Source: Haemonchus contortus (Eukaryota; Nematoda; Chromadorea; Rhabditida; Trichostrongylidae). Taken from it: DNA of 64,000 bases. The position numbers and the translations under genes are program-made. Position 1 is the stretch's first letter; every line of letters starts with the position of its first letter. Below the pieces are notes generated by a model. That model saw nothing but the letters and a program-made list of their open reading frames with translations, made no database searches and had not been told where the DNA came from. This document shows positions 1 to 12,176 of this stretch, piece by piece. The DNA lies in assembly GCA_000469685.2 (NCBI GenBank), contig LS997567.1, positions 25,645,015 through 25,709,014 of the forward strand, given 5' to 3'.

Positions 1-1034
1 GTTTGGACGAGTTATACAATGTGTGTCATTGCGTACAGCTAAACACAGTAAGCAAAAATGTTTATTCATTATATTCAAAATCACGAGCATATATAACAAA
101 AACACGACTAACAGCGAAAATGACACCTTTTCAATCTTCATAAGGAAGAAAAATAGAAAAATGACCGCAGCAGCAAAAGAATGGCAGAGGAACATGAGCG
201 TAAAACACCCCTTCCGCACTCGGGGACCAGCTAATTTCATGCTGAACGTGTTGGTCCTGGTGCGCACAGCGCAAGCTGCATCGCCCCGACACTTCTCACA
301 TATCATCAGTCGATGGGCACGGACGTCTTCGAGTCCGATGATAGGGCTCATATTACGCCCTGTCAATTGAATTTCTCGCCTTGACGTCGTCCTTTTTCAC
401 CTTTGTGACCACTAGGTAACCCTTAGGGGGAATCGTAAAAATCATTTTCATCGTAAACTGTGCCTTCAAACTGCGCAGCCATCATGAACATTCACATTCA
501 AAACTTCGCTTGAATTTACCTGAGGAGATTGCAGAGAGGGGCCTCAGAGATGTAATGGAAAACAGTCAACAGAGTGTCTGATGATGTCCATGCCAAATGG
601 TGTCACTGTATACGTTTTCCCATCCTATCATCTCTCTTTACTGGAGGTTTCATTGCTCTTTATTAGAAAGGTCCATGTAGGGCTCATCCAGAGACAAAAA
701 AAGAGGGGAGTTATGATTCAGTCGATGACGTCACTAAATGATCACTAATAATATGGGAACCAATGTAAACAATACCAGTATGCCTCCCACTTCATGATAC
801 GCAGTCTTTGAAGTTGTGCCACACATGTCTCAGCGGATGAAAGCTTCGACTTGTACGTCGGCTGGCTCCCGCGCGTCATTATGTAGACCAGATGCGCATT
901 TAAAAGGCCACTACGATCCTAAACAGAAGTCGAGTGCGGCGGCAGATCCCAAAAATGAAATTGATTACCGCCAAAGACCTCATCCTTTAGTCACTATACC
1001 TTGTAATATATATTTATGCATATATATATATATA
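1..1034. other. no recognisable gene
   Basis: I see no protein family, RNA gene or clear repeat here. Open frames are short and have no recognisable motif. The stretch ends in a (TA)n tract that borders the Tc1-like remnant. Confidence 0.5.
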
Positions 1035-1035
1035 T

Positions 1036-1541
1036 AGCGCCAAAAAGTATTCGGCCAACTTTAACTTGCCGTAGCTTCTTTCCCAGCGGAGCAAATCGCA
1101 TGAAATTTTAATGTTTAACTGAAGCATATTTCACACTATCCAACACTATTTGACTGCAAAGCACAATGTCCACATAATTAAGGGGAAGGCGTTTGAAGAG
1201 TATGCTAAAAGCATGTTTGTGACGTCTGCAGTTATTCCCACCTTAAGAGCGTTTTTCTCCTCTAATGAGTTCGACATTAGTGCTCGTACACTTTGGACAT
1301 GGCTGCAAGTGAAGAAATCTCAGAAGCACCAATGTCCGCACTTCCAGTTGGTTTTGATTTCAAGCTCTTTGGGATATTTGGAACATGATCAGATCGAGGT
1401 TTAATAGTGGTAAATATTCATCTACACCCATGCTACACATATTGAAATTTCGCTTGAAAAGCAAGTAGGAAAGGAGTTATGACTGAAAAGTACAAGTGAA
1501 GAAGCATTTGGGCATTTGCCCGAATACTTTTGAGCGCTACT
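1036..1541. mobile_element. Tc1-like non-autonomous remnant
   Basis: Two inverted ends flank about 500 bp. The left end reads GCGCCAAAAAGTATTCGG. The right end, read on the other strand, is GCGCTCAAAAGTATTCGG. The outer ends merge into TA-rich DNA, as expected for an element that inserts at TA. The short interior encodes no recognisable transposase. The first ~110 bp is repeated in diverged form near 26.8 kb. Ends starting CAGT-GCGC-CAAAAGTATT resemble Tc1/mariner-superfamily termini as I recall them; the family name is inferred. Confidence 0.55.
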
Positions 1542-1542
1542 G

Positions 1543-1567
1543 TATATATATATATATATATATATAC

Positions 1568-1598
<31 letters not shown>
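1543..1598. repeat. (TA)n microsatellite
   Basis: An uninterrupted run of TA dinucleotides with a few CA steps directly follows the right end of the Tc1-like remnant. A shorter tract at about 1014-1035 borders its left end. Confidence 0.9.
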
Positions 1599-1599
1599 C

Positions 1600-2500
1600 G
1601 TAGGTTTCGTACTCCTTTTCGTATTAACCATCCTTTCCCGATTTAGACCTCAGGTCCAAAAGAACAAAAGTTATGAATTCCCGTCAAACACACACCCCGC
1701 CTTCCACTAGCGTAGTGCTGCTCAAGTCATGTGGTCATTTCGAACTTATTTCAAATTAGCTGCTACCCAACCTTGATTTACCCGAACTACCCTCATTTCA
1801 CCGACGCATCGCCTTTCGTCCCGCCGATTACGATCGTGCTCCCATACTGTTGCCTGCATCCTTTCCTGATTCAAACTCTTCAGGTGTAAAAGAACAAACT
1901 TCGCGCACGCCAGCCCCGTGAAGTGCGCCGTGCCACCAACCGTTACTGCCCCACCCAACGATGCGCTGCCTATCATCAATGCTCCCATCCACCCTTGTGT
2001 CCTTTCTTTCCAAATCCGATTGATCGCCTTGATTGAGAGGAACCAAACAAGATCAATCCTGGAAAAGAAAAGAGGTATATTATGTTTCCCAGTCAGTGGC
2101 GTCACACAATCATACGTATTGGCTGTAAACTCCAAATGGACATTGGATGGAACCAGATATAGAGCTGAACTTTTATGGGACGGAAACTACGGGCTGATAT
2201 AGCATTGGCAGCAAGGCCAACCACATAACTGACGCAAAATACAAAAAACAGATGGAGTTGCAGTTCAACAAGCAACAAGGCGCATGGAATCGAGTCTTTA
2301 GCCCAGAGAATCCAGTTTTGATATATATATGTGGCAGCAGACGAAAATGGTGCGGTGGAAAAGAACTTCACCGAGCTGAAGAATACTTTGATACGTATAC
2401 CTGTACTCGTGGCTGATAGGGATGTCTGTTTTTGATATGCAACTCCGAATGCGTATCACTAATATACCACTCTTACCGCAGCTTCCATCTTGAACGGTTG
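1600..2500. other. diverged minisatellite-like units, no gene
   Basis: Around 1630-1700 and 1850-1960 there are single diverged units resembling the 26-kb minisatellite ('...caggtccaaaagaac...' followed by 'gttatgaatt' and a run of 'cccgcc'). Overlapping open frames on both strands (up to 129 codons) match nothing I know and look accidental. Confidence 0.35.
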
Positions 2501-2759
2501 TGGTTGGTCGGCTGTTTTCAGATTACTTGCTCGTCTATGAATTGAATCTTCACTGCCTCTACTACTGTATTGGAAGTATCTCAGTGCTGGAGGAGTATCC
2601 AATCGAGATTCCTTGTGGCGGAGATCGAATTCCCTTGTTTGGTTGCCACAAAAACAGGTGCATCTCTTCAAATTTTTCTTCTGCTTCTTCTGCTTGGTGA
2701 TTCCATACTGTCTGACTGGGTCGTCATTCATTAATGAAACACCACTGCGACTTCCTGTT

Positions 2760-5700
2760 CCAGTAGCTAAACGAGAACATGGGGAAATCTATTCTTCTGG
2801 CAAGGATGATCAAATTTCGAAATTGTTCATTCCGGAGAAGCCGGGATAACTTTGACATAGCTTCGTGGCTATGTCAAAGTTATCCCGGCTTGTTCAAGGA
2901 AACTAGGGATCAATTGTTAGCAGTCAATGACCGGTTTATTATGTTATCGGACGATAACGAAAACTCAAGAAGAAGAATGCTGAACTCAAGAAGTCCTTAG
3001 GAAGTAAAGAATCCCAATCAAATTCAAGGTACTTCCTCCACCTCTTTCTCTTACATCTTCGACTTGAATCCTGTTGGGAGCGCGTTAGAAGGATCTCGTT
3101 TCATCATTATTTCGGGAACTCCTAAATTTTCTTCCGTATCATCGGCTGATAGGGCATGATTATCGTGATTCAAACGCACTCATTCCAGTAATCAATCGTC
3201 TTGATGTTCAATGCATTCCTTCCGGAGTATATCGTTTGGGAAAACATGGTGATTTTCGATCACGGCTTGTAAAGGTAGTCTTACCTACTTCTAAATTCCA
3301 AAATACTGCTCTTCAACGTGCTCCTCGTTTGCGTTCGTTCTTCCATGAAGAGATCTTCATCCTCACCAAAAAAGGAAGAATATGCATCCGAGAAGCGAGC
3401 TTGTCCTGCTCAAGTCAGTCTGCTCACCATCAGCCTTATCATGTTTGTAACGAGCCTACTCGATGAGTTCTTTTGGTTCAATGTCCAGTGATGATATCTC
3501 GAAAAAAACATGAAGTCTCTTCGGCGGTTTAGGATTCTGTTGAATTGTTTCTGTACCAATATTCGTTCCTTTTTGAGAAACGCTGATGCTTTGACGGCTC
3601 ACTCACTAAAACATGGCTGAATTCTTACGTTCCCTCGCTACTAATACATTATTGCTGCCATACACTATACATGTGTTCCAAGTGAATTTATCCTATGAAA
3701 CTTCGGTTTGAGGTGTATTTGTCCTTCTCGATGAAATAAGATTGATAGCTGTTTACAGAGCACGTGATTGTTCCGCTACTCACAATGACCTGCTTCTTGA
3801 GGTCGTTAGTGATCTGGTCTTCTAAAAAACCCTGCGTTACTGCTGGAGTGCTGGAGATTCAAATCTACCACAAATTACATGGTTTCCTCGAGTTGAAAGC
3901 CACGATTGCATTAGAACCAAGTTGACTGAATGCATTGCCACTCATGGTTTTATTCAACTCATCTCATTCCCCACTAGAACGGATTCGTTCCTTGATTCAT
4001 TATTATGCGACAATTCGTCTTCACTACATTCAGTTTCTAGGGAGCCTTCAATGGAAGCACAAACTAGTTTGAAATTTTTCTTATTTTTTTCCAAACACCC
4101 CTGTTCACAGGTGGTGTAGAGACTTTAGTAGAGCCACCTTTGGTGTTATGCGTAAATATTTGAATTATGTTGTTTGGGCTCATTTAGGGGTGGAAGGGAG
4201 GGAACAGTACGGAGCTCAGTCGTGAATACGCACCTTCTCTTGGAATGGAAAAGATAACAGCTATTTGACAAAAAAATACACTAAGTAAGTGAGTAAATGC
4301 TGCTGTGCTTATTTGAGGCTAAAATGTTATCCGAAGGTGAAGTTAAAGGTCTCCACTCAGTTCTGAATTCGATGTTCCCAGATAAGCCATGCATTGCCGT
4401 CCAAGTAGGGCAGTAAATAATGGAAACAAAGCTGCGGTGTTAGCTGATACATTTGAGACGCAATTGCTTTATCTTGCCCTGTAACGAAACCTCTGTTGTA
4501 AAGATGACCCACATCTTTGACCCTCTTTCGGAAGTTTTCAAGAATGAACGCAATCGCTTTCATCCCCCGCTTCTATAAGAGAGTTTTTTTCCAGAAGGTC
4601 CAAAGACCTGTGTTTGAAAGCGGAGGCTTTTTGCTCCAGAATCGTTGACACAGCAAAAACCACAGGATTGAGATCGGTGAGATTGAAGGTCAAACTTGCT
4701 CCTCCCCAAAAACCTGGAAGCATGGTTTAACACAATGCAGCATCTTCCTTGCGCTGTGGGCTGGTGCCCAAACCTGGGAAAGGTTTAGCTGACGTTCATC
4801 GTGTTCCTTTTCGCCTAAGGGATCACCGCATCCTCCAGCCCAGGAGCCCATAAGTTGATTTTTTTATTGTCCGTCACACTTCATGTGGGTCACCCTGTAT
4901 CTTAAAGTCTATTGCACAGACCCTGATCCTTGGTTTAAAAAGAGTGGGCATCATCAGCCTCGAGCAACCCTGATTTACTTCCATACTTGGCTGTCAAGCA
5001 ACGCATTTAAGATACTGGTTCGTTTAAGTTCGTATTCAAACTTAGTTTCATGTAAAATGAAGTACCAAGCAAATGAAAACATGCTCTTGTCATTCCGCTG
5101 CCCAAAAGAGGACCACGGTATGATCCCGGAAACTATAGGCGTGTTCGCATGACCTCTATTTTTGCCAGAGTTTTCGAAAAAATTCTAAACAAATGCATGG
5201 TTTCTCGACTAGATAAGCTTGGCTTATTTCCAAATTCTCTCCATAGCTTTTGTAAAGGGTAGATCTATCGAGGGTTCACTGCTGGATTCTCTCAGTGACT
5301 GGAAAACCCTTGGATGGGTAGAATAACGTAGAGCAGTTTATTTTGATTTAGAAAAAGCATTTGATTGAGTTTCTCATGAGTTGTTGGTTCAAAAGCATCT
5401 TGGTCGAAATATCTTGGTTTCCATCCTCTGGTGGAGAGTTGGATAAAAGGATTCCTGTATATGAGGACATTTTGAGTTTCAGTGAAGGACCTTCTGGCAT
5501 CAGTGCGCACTGTGAAATCAGGAGTACCCCAAGGTGAAGTACTTTCATCAGCTTTGTTTACGCATTTACTTCAGATTTCCTTGGTTCCTCATGGATCTTG
5601 ATGTTGTTTTCAATATTAATGCAGGTGACGTATAAATTTATGAGGAGGCCTTCGGAAGAGATGCTCATACAAGTCTCCAGAAAGCAACTCATGAAGCAGC

Positions 5701-6330
5701 TGAATGGTCTGAATGGGTATAATGAACCAGCTTCCATTTCCGCCGAGAAGACACAAATGTTGTGCCTGAACAAACATTCTCAACAACCTTTACATCGTTA
5801 AGTGGATCGATTCTTAAAGTGGTATCACAAGTCCGTGACCTGGGATTTCATTACGACAGGATTCTTGTCGTCTCTAGTCATTATAAAATACGAGTTTCAA
5901 AAGCCCTCCGTCGGAATTTCAGTGTCGTCAATGTCAAAGTATAATACTTCGCACTAATGACTTACGTTCGTCCATTTTGGAATATGGACCTACTGTTTTC
6001 ACAACCTATAAAAAAAGATATTCACACTCTGGAAGGAGTACGAAATAATTTCGCTTGTAAACTCATGATTCGATGTCATCGCTTGAATTATGAAATACCT
6101 AGTGGAACTGAGCACAATAACTACTTGGTCTAAAGTCTCTTGAATGGAGAAGGAAAAAATTCGATATACTTATGGCATACAAAATTTCAAATGGCATAAC
6201 TATCGTGAATGCTTCTACATAATATCAAGCTTCAATTCACTTCACGAAGCAATCTCGTTCCCCCAAGTTATTGCGCTTCCAAGGAATATATGGACAAGTG
6301 ATTTGACTTAGTTGTGTTCATTATAGGATC
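2760..6330 (+). pseudogene. CR1-like non-LTR retrotransposon pseudogene
   Basis: Decayed coding on the plus strand can be followed in several frames. An upstream segment (about 3150-3360) encodes a stretch ending KVVLPTSKFQNTALQRAPRL, typical of the region before the endonuclease in nematode CR1-like elements. An apurinic endonuclease region follows (KTWLNSYVP near 3610; a GDSNLPQITW-like motif and PTRTDSFLDSLLC near 3850-4010). The reverse transcriptase follows (about 4900-6120), with motif A as VYFDLEKAFD near 5335 and a later stretch QVRDLGFHYD. Many stops and frameshifts make it dead. The segment at 4200-4880 is not recognisably coding and may be an insertion. The CR1 assignment rests on motif pattern and is moderately sure; the exact clade is not. 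Confidence 0.7.
2838..2891. repeat. perfect 23-bp hairpin
   Basis: Positions 2838-2860 and 2869-2891 are perfect inverted complements separated by an 8-nt loop. The arms begin AAGCCGGGATAACTTTGACA. It lies at the upstream edge of the CR1-like pseudogene. No target-site duplication is visible, so it may be a tiny foldback element or a local inversion-duplication. Confidence 0.9.
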
Positions 6331-6339
6331 TTGTTGATT

Positions 6340-6660
6340 GTTCTAAACTCTTTCTTCAATGGTCAAGTTATTATCCTTTATTTCCCACCTTACAGCATGT
6401 CCGCTGATTAATAAATGAATAAACCATGAGACAATTCTTGCACAACCAAGACATGGACCAACTTTTCGAGATGTTCGGCTTATAGCAAAGATACCTGCCT
6501 TCCCCCACTCAAATGTCTTGGCACCAGGATGCAACACGGACCAAGCAGCACCAGCGAAAAGCGACATCCGAAAACACGTCTCCGATTGAACCCTCATCAC
6601 AGGCTTATTTTGGGTTGTGGTAATAAGTAATCCACATTGAGTGTGTCCACACCCGCCGGT
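6340..6660. other. no recognisable gene
   Basis: An 85-codon open frame on the minus strand (6343-6600) has no recognisable motif. Nothing else is visible between the CR1-like and RTE pseudogenes here. Confidence 0.4.
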
Positions 6661-7436
6661 CTACCACTTCAACGTGGTGGGAGTGTGGCGTTTAGTCGTG
6701 TGAGCGTGTCCGACTTTTCAGGAGATTTTGGTTCATGTAACAAAAATATTTCTGTTTTCTTCCTAATTTTAGTATTTCATCATATGCTCTAATGCAAAGC
6801 TCCGGTGTTCGTAAGTCATGGGGAGCCCATCTCGACCGACTTGCGGCTTCGTGTTCGAAGCAGTGCTTAGGAAGATGTGCGAGGAACTGGAGGGATGGCG
6901 ACACCCCTTGCCTAAATCCCCCTTGTCCGTCCTCCCGAGGTCGCGGTTGAATTCGTTCTTTACGCGTTAAGTTGCGGACAGCAGGCCCGGTACGCTACGT
7001 CTAAGTCATCGCGTTCTGGATTAAGGACCAGGACATGCTCGGGAAGTACCCGCCTACAACCAAAGGGGAAGCGTCCTGTCGCCCTGCCACAGGCTTTGGT
7101 CACGACCATCAGATGTCGGCTTGTTTGGTCCGAAATCTCTCGCCTAGGCTTTCTACTGCTCGACGGGGTTTTGCTTCGGAGTCTTCATTATTTCAAATTT
7201 CATTTATATAAGTAAACATCTACAATAATCAATAGTTCAATGGCACGTCTGCATGTCTGAACGGCTACGTGTAGGCCACCTCAGCTCTCTAATCCAGAGT
7301 GGCTAAAGCCATGATGGTGGCCAGCAGCCGGCACTGGCCCTGGCAAGCCAGTGGTGGACTCCACAGGGAGCAAGCTTGCTAAATAGCAATAAAACAGCCT
7401 CAGTACCTCGCACAAGCCCTTTCCGGCGTCGGACGG
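6660..7436 (+). other. probable 5' untranslated leader of RTE copy
   Basis: This is relatively GC-rich, non-coding sequence immediately upstream of the endonuclease region of the RTE-type pseudogene and in a position to be its 5' leader. Base composition and lack of stable open frames fit an untranslated leader. No second copy of this segment exists in the window to prove that it belongs to the element. Confidence 0.35.
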
Positions 7437-8327
7437 TATGACGACTGGTGAGGGGCGAAGGAATCTCGGGTTGCGCACGACGTCTTGGCTTTCGGACCAA
7501 GACAGCACTCCCTCCACATGACACGGAGACCGCTTAATACTTCATACCTGCAACGCGAAAACATTCTCTTCCAATGCCGCTCGACCGACGTACGACGGAA
7601 GAATGATGGAACCCTCATCATTCGTGGTGAAAAGCTTCCATCGCGAAACATCGGCGGCGTTGGTTTCGTCGTGCATCCATCTGTCGTCCATCACGTCGAT
7701 TTTCGCAATTCCTGTCTTCTCTTACGGATACATACCTGAAGACCATTCCTGTCTTCAGCTGCTATTCTACATACTCCAGATGACAAAGTAGAGCTTGATG
7801 CATTTTACGACCAGCTCGAGGAAATCATCCACAACGAAAAGTCTTTCTAAAAATTTGCTGCTGGAGATTTCAACGCGGAGCACAAGAGGAGAGTTCAGGA
7901 CCGGAACTTTCGAAATGGGGGGACAGAAACGAGAACGGAAACCATCTAGCTGTACTCCTGTCCGCAGCTCGACTCGTCCACGGAAACTCCTTCCAGATGA
8001 GGAAACAGCGCCGCTGGACATGGGTCTTCAAACGCTACAATCCATGCCGAACTGAACCAAATATTAACCAACAGAAAGTGGCGCTTACCAGATGTTGGTG
8101 TGGTACCATCTCACTGCAGCTGTTCTGATCATCGGCTCCTTTGCGCTATGATCAGATTCAGTCGCAGGCTAAAAAAGATCTCTCAACATCGCACAAAGAG
8201 CTCGAAGCATGTTGTGTACCACGAAGATGTTCTGAATGACGCCTTGTCCCGATATGAGTGGCAGGTCTTGGATGACCCTACCGAAAACTACGACGCGCTG
8301 GTTCGGGGTCTCCTCACTTGTGCTTAA

Positions 8328-8478
8328 AGGCACCGTTCGCGATGATTCAATGGGCGGGTGTGTCGATGACGTATCCACCTCTCATTCGACGCCACGTCTG
8401 ACTGTCTGACGTGACATCGAATGAGAGGCGGACACATCATCGACACACCCGCCCATTGAATCATCGCGAACGGTGCCT
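8328..8478. mobile_element. foldback MITE inside RTE copy 1
   Basis: Two ~70-bp arms are nearly perfect inverted complements (outer sequence AGGCACCGTTCGCGATGATT) around a short centre near 8400. TTAA at 8324-8327 and 8479-8482 borders the arms and may be the target duplication, although TTAA is itself palindromic and so could be part of the arms. The matching position in the second RTE copy (near 50036) has no such sequence, which shows that this is an insertion. Confidence 0.85.
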
Positions 8479-9862
8479 TTAAGAGAAAAAGCTTCCTCGA
8501 GTGGATATCTCCGCTCGCATTTCAGATGTGACGAAGGATCTTCTCAGGACAAGATGAGACTTAAGGCTTCACCAGAACGTCACACATCTTTGAAGACTGC
8601 AAGCCAATATCAGCTGCAGACAGGCAGGGCGGCGAGACCTTCAGCTATACAGGGAGAAGAGACTATGGAGGCAGGCTTGAACAGAACTAGTCGGCAAAAG
8701 CAATCAGGATCTCCAAGATCACAGTATTCCACTTTCGCGTTTGAAGAAAGAGGAGGGAACACTTACAACATCGAGATTTGAAATTGAGGAAGTTACACGG
8801 AGATTTTACACCGACCTGTACCGATCCACGACACACGCGCGGAAACCAAAAATCCCCACTGGCGGAACAGACCTGAAATCCTTCCTTTGTAGAAGAGAAT
8901 TGCGATTGAGAAGGGGTACTTCAATCCCCGACAAGATCGCAGCCAACCTACTTCGTGCAGGTGACCACAAACTTCTTGCGCTTTTCGCAACACACATGAT
9001 ATCCTACCTTCAAAGGGAGAAGGTAATCAACCAGTGGAGGAACTCGCGGATGATCATCCTTCACGAGAAGGGAGACCGGGATGATCTTTGCAACTACCGT
9101 CCAATAAGCTTGTCAAGTGTGCTTTACAATTGTTCACGAAGATCATTCTAACCCGTATATCGCAAACGTTGGATGAAACTCAACCTCTGAAGCAGGCCGT
9201 ATTGCGAAAGAGATTTAGCTGCTAAGACCACATCCAGGTGGCCGCAATGGTCATCGAAGTGTGCCGAGAAATCCGAATGCCTCTTGTCCTCACCTTTGTC
9301 GAATATGAAACAGCTTTTGGCGGCGTCGAAACGAATGCGGTCTATTCTGCACTGGATGGTCAAGGAGTGGACCCTCCTTACATAGGAAGACTAGCTGACT
9401 GCATTAGCCGCTGCAGCGCGACGGTGAAGCTGTTTCAACGACCTCTCACCATTCCCATAGGGACCTCACTATTTCGACGAAGCTGTTCACAGCCGCGCGT
9501 AGTGGGTTATGAAGTCGCTAGACTGGGACGAAGAGCGCATTCATTCGGATGCACGGTTCCTTTAAAGTCTCCTCCTAGCGGAAGATATCGTTCTCTTTTC
9601 AAGCAGTATTGCGGAAGTTGAGACTATGCTCGCTGAGCTTAATGAAGCAGGAAAGGTGGTAGGGCTGCGGATCTACCGAACAAGGGCACAGTTTATGAAG
9701 AAAGCTCGGGCTGACGAAGGTCAAATTAAGATCGATGGTAAACTCATCAGAAGCCCTGGTCCTACATTTATCTCGGCGTTCCATGAGTATGAACGACGAA
9801 GTGAGGGAAGAACTGGCGAGACGGCAGAAAGAGGCGTGGGTAGTCGTCGGACCTCTTCAAGG

Positions 9863-10516
9863 CATGGTTCACGATGGAAATGGTTACTGTTCTTCCCTTA
9901 GGAATACTCAGGGTCCCATATGGGTGAAAGAACTGTCCCTTTCGCTCCCATAATCTCGACGGTCAGGGCATAGTGGAAGCCCTGTTGCTGTCTTGATGCG
10001 CTTTCCCGCCTCTCGATCGATATCACGTCAGACGGGTGTCGAGGCAATACAGATCGCGAATATTCGTTCTAGAACCCACACACAATCAGCTGATCGCTGC
10101 GTGATGGGGCGATGTTTTTCTTCCATTCCTTTTTCCTCCGCTATTCTTTTTGCTGCCGCGATTCCTTTTTTAATTTCCTACCCCAGAAGGCTGAAAAGGT
10201 GAGCTATTTTTGCTGTAAATAGGTTTTTGTCTACTTATGCTTATAAGCGGATGAATATTTGCTTACCGTAGTCAGATATTTGCACCAGGACCCACACGTA
10301 CGCAGTGACGCGCTGTGCGTAGCTCGTCCGAACGCCCCACTCTTCTTCATTCTTCTGATCTCATTCTCGTCCAGCCCTCTTTTTAACCGTTTTCGAAGGT
10401 TTTTTTTCACTTCGGAAACACCGATCCACGCAGTTCCTTGGCCTCCATCGCACTAGGTTCCTTCTTATCTTTCATTTTTCGCCATAATCTGGGTTACCCA
10501 AAATTATCGTGAACTG
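9863..10516. mobile_element. insertion in RTE C-terminal region
   Basis: RTE coding stops after GPLQ near 9860 and resumes at ITNHLAEPELRANLFDST near 10517. The second RTE copy is continuous at this point (about 51420-51440), so ~650 bp was gained here. Its last ~130 bp (from about 10385) is related to the 352-bp unit found in the helicase inverted repeat (shared run CTGGGTTACCCAAAATTATC). No transposase is recognised. Confidence 0.7.
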
Positions 10517-11360
10517 CCTTTGAGAGGATCACCAACCATCTGGCCGAACCAGAACTTCGCGCTAATCTGTTCGATTCCACATTTCCTTCTGCGCTCTGTT
10601 ACTGTTACGAGCCGGAAACTTGGGTGACCACTGCATCCATGTCAGGGACTTTGAGCACAAGTCACAGAGCGCTCGAGTGATGTCTTTTGAGATTCAACCG
10701 GCTCCCCCAATGTCGAGCCGGACTCCGCAGCTCCGATATCCGCAGAATGTCTCGACTCCGCGATTAGGTGGAATACATGAGGAAGGCGAAATTTCGGTGG
10801 TACGATCATATAATGAGAACAGATGATGACAGACGGAAAGAAGAACAGTCTAATGGGCTCTGGTAGGATCTTAACGATCCAAGAGTAGGCCTGCTGCGAG
10901 ATGGGGGGGGGGGGTTGTGCTTGCCGATCACGTGAAAAAGCTGCGAAGCAGCTGAAGACTCTTCACATCGCCATCTTCGTCGAATCATCAGTCTACCGTG
11001 GATGACGATCACGAAAGACAGAAGCGAATGGTTTGTCACCGGTGCTCGCGCATGAGTGAAGACGAGCCGTATAAGCAGGTATAAGTTTGTCCACATATTC
11101 TCTGGTGTTCTTCAAAAACTCCGTGTAGCCATATCCACGATCTTTGTGTTTTCTCGTTCCTCTCTGACCAGGGAAGGATCCCAAGTCGAAGTGGCCATTT
11201 GGAATGAGACCTACACTGTCAGACGTGTTTTTGGATGCTGAGTTCAGATCTGCCTTCCAAATTTGCCGAGCATTTCTCTGAACGGAGTTATGAGGGTGGT
11301 TTCAGGGAGCTTAACATGAGAAAACTTAAATTACATGGATGTTCCTCAGCTCTCAACGGC

Positions 11361-11425
11361 GGCTTGGTGTGGTGGTAAGCGTGACGCTTTATAGACGAGA
11401 GGCTAGGGTTCGGATTTTTCGGGGG
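11361..11425 (+). ncRNA. tRNA-like Pol III promoter sequence in TIR
   Basis: An A-box-like stretch (TGGTGTGGTGGTAAGCG from 11365) is followed 42 nt later by a B-box-like GGTTCGGATTT (from 11408), the spacing of a tRNA gene. It does not fold into an obvious intact tRNA. The same sequence recurs inverted in the other arm at about 12350-12420. It may be a tRNA-derived SINE captured by the transposon arm, or coincidence. Confidence 0.4.
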
Positions 11426-11529
11426 ACGGGATTTCTGCATTATATAGAATTTCTCCTTTAAGGACTAGAAAATACTCTTATGGTGAGATTATCACGTTTT
11501 ATGACCTTTTAATGCCTTTGCTGATACCT

Positions 11530-12176
11530 TCTACCTACCTACCTGTTACCGTGTGGGAGATTCCTCCGTGCGCAAAATCTGGAGGTCCAGGAGGGAAAAT
11601 GCATATGATGAGCAATGATGGTGCTAGAGTGGGTGTTGCTGCTAGATTAGGTGCGATGGTGCGTAGCAGACCCGGACTCACCTACACCGGCATTGTTGAT
11701 AGTGGACTCGTGGACATCATTCGAAGACCAGAAAGCTATTCAGTGCGTCTTACCTCCACAAAAGCAGGTGAAGGGAATGACACCCTGCTCGAGGCTGCCA
11801 CAAGGCTAATACAGCCGATAGGAGCTCATTTCTTATTTCCTTCTAGAAATATGGTTAAACGCACCACCTTATATAAGATAGCTAATAATCTCAACTTTTG
11901 CGTGTACACACGAGACCCCATTCCTCGCTCACCATCGCTTGTCCACTTCCAGTTCTGTCCGGCTAGATTTAGGAAATTTCTCGTATATTCATGGTGTGCA
12001 ACCGGCTACTCAAGCACTCACCCGGGTGATTTTGGGACGCCTACACAATTCTGTTTTCCATCTGATATGGAATTAGTAAGTGTAAAGCAATGGACTGTGA
12101 CGAGTTCTTTTTCATCCGTTGCTCTCATTTTGAGAAGCTTCTTTGTTTCAAGCATTGCGTACTAGAGTATCACATT
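11530..12176 (+). pseudogene. transposase C-terminal remnant (Tc4/Tc5-like)
   Basis: An open frame of 217 codons (11512-12165) runs through this interval. Its distal part contains SLVHFQFCPARFRKFLVYSW and HPGDFGTPTQFCFPSD, which I associate with the C-terminal region of nematode transposases of this type. After about 12075 the meaningful reading shifts frame. It then shows a cysteine-rich tail (C-D-E-F-F-F-I-R-C, then L-C-F-K-H-C and a final H-I-C), a possible zinc-binding module. The copy at 21.3-23.0 kb has the same tail (CDELLFISCSHCENF). The catalytic DDD part is missing, so the protein is not functional. The N-terminal ~100 residues of the open frame are unrecognised. Confidence 0.6.

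Larger units (their letters stand above)
7437..11055 (+). pseudogene. RTE-type non-LTR retrotransposon, copy 1
   Basis: The element encodes an apurinic endonuclease followed by a reverse transcriptase. Endonuclease pieces lie at about 7560-8130 and include [17 protein letters not shown] and a GSDHRLL-like end (here CSDHRLL). The RT lies at about 8780-9640, with SYLQREKVINQWRNSRMI and NYRPISLSSVLY. Motif A is damaged to FVEYETAFGG, and the catalytic F-A-D-D motif appears as AED near 9580. The C-terminal region (9640-9860, resuming at 10517-11055) includes ANLFDSTF and the closing SLPWMT-like stretch. Frameshifts are frequent. A hairpin MITE (8328-8478) and a ~650-bp insertion (about 9863-10516) interrupt it. 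A second copy at 49.97-51.9 kb lacks both insertions. RTE clade assignment is by pattern memory. Confidence 0.85.

Noticed and set aside
7281..7651. Minus-strand open frames opposite the RTE endonuclease
   Set aside because: They are antisense shadows of the RTE pseudogene with no independent support.
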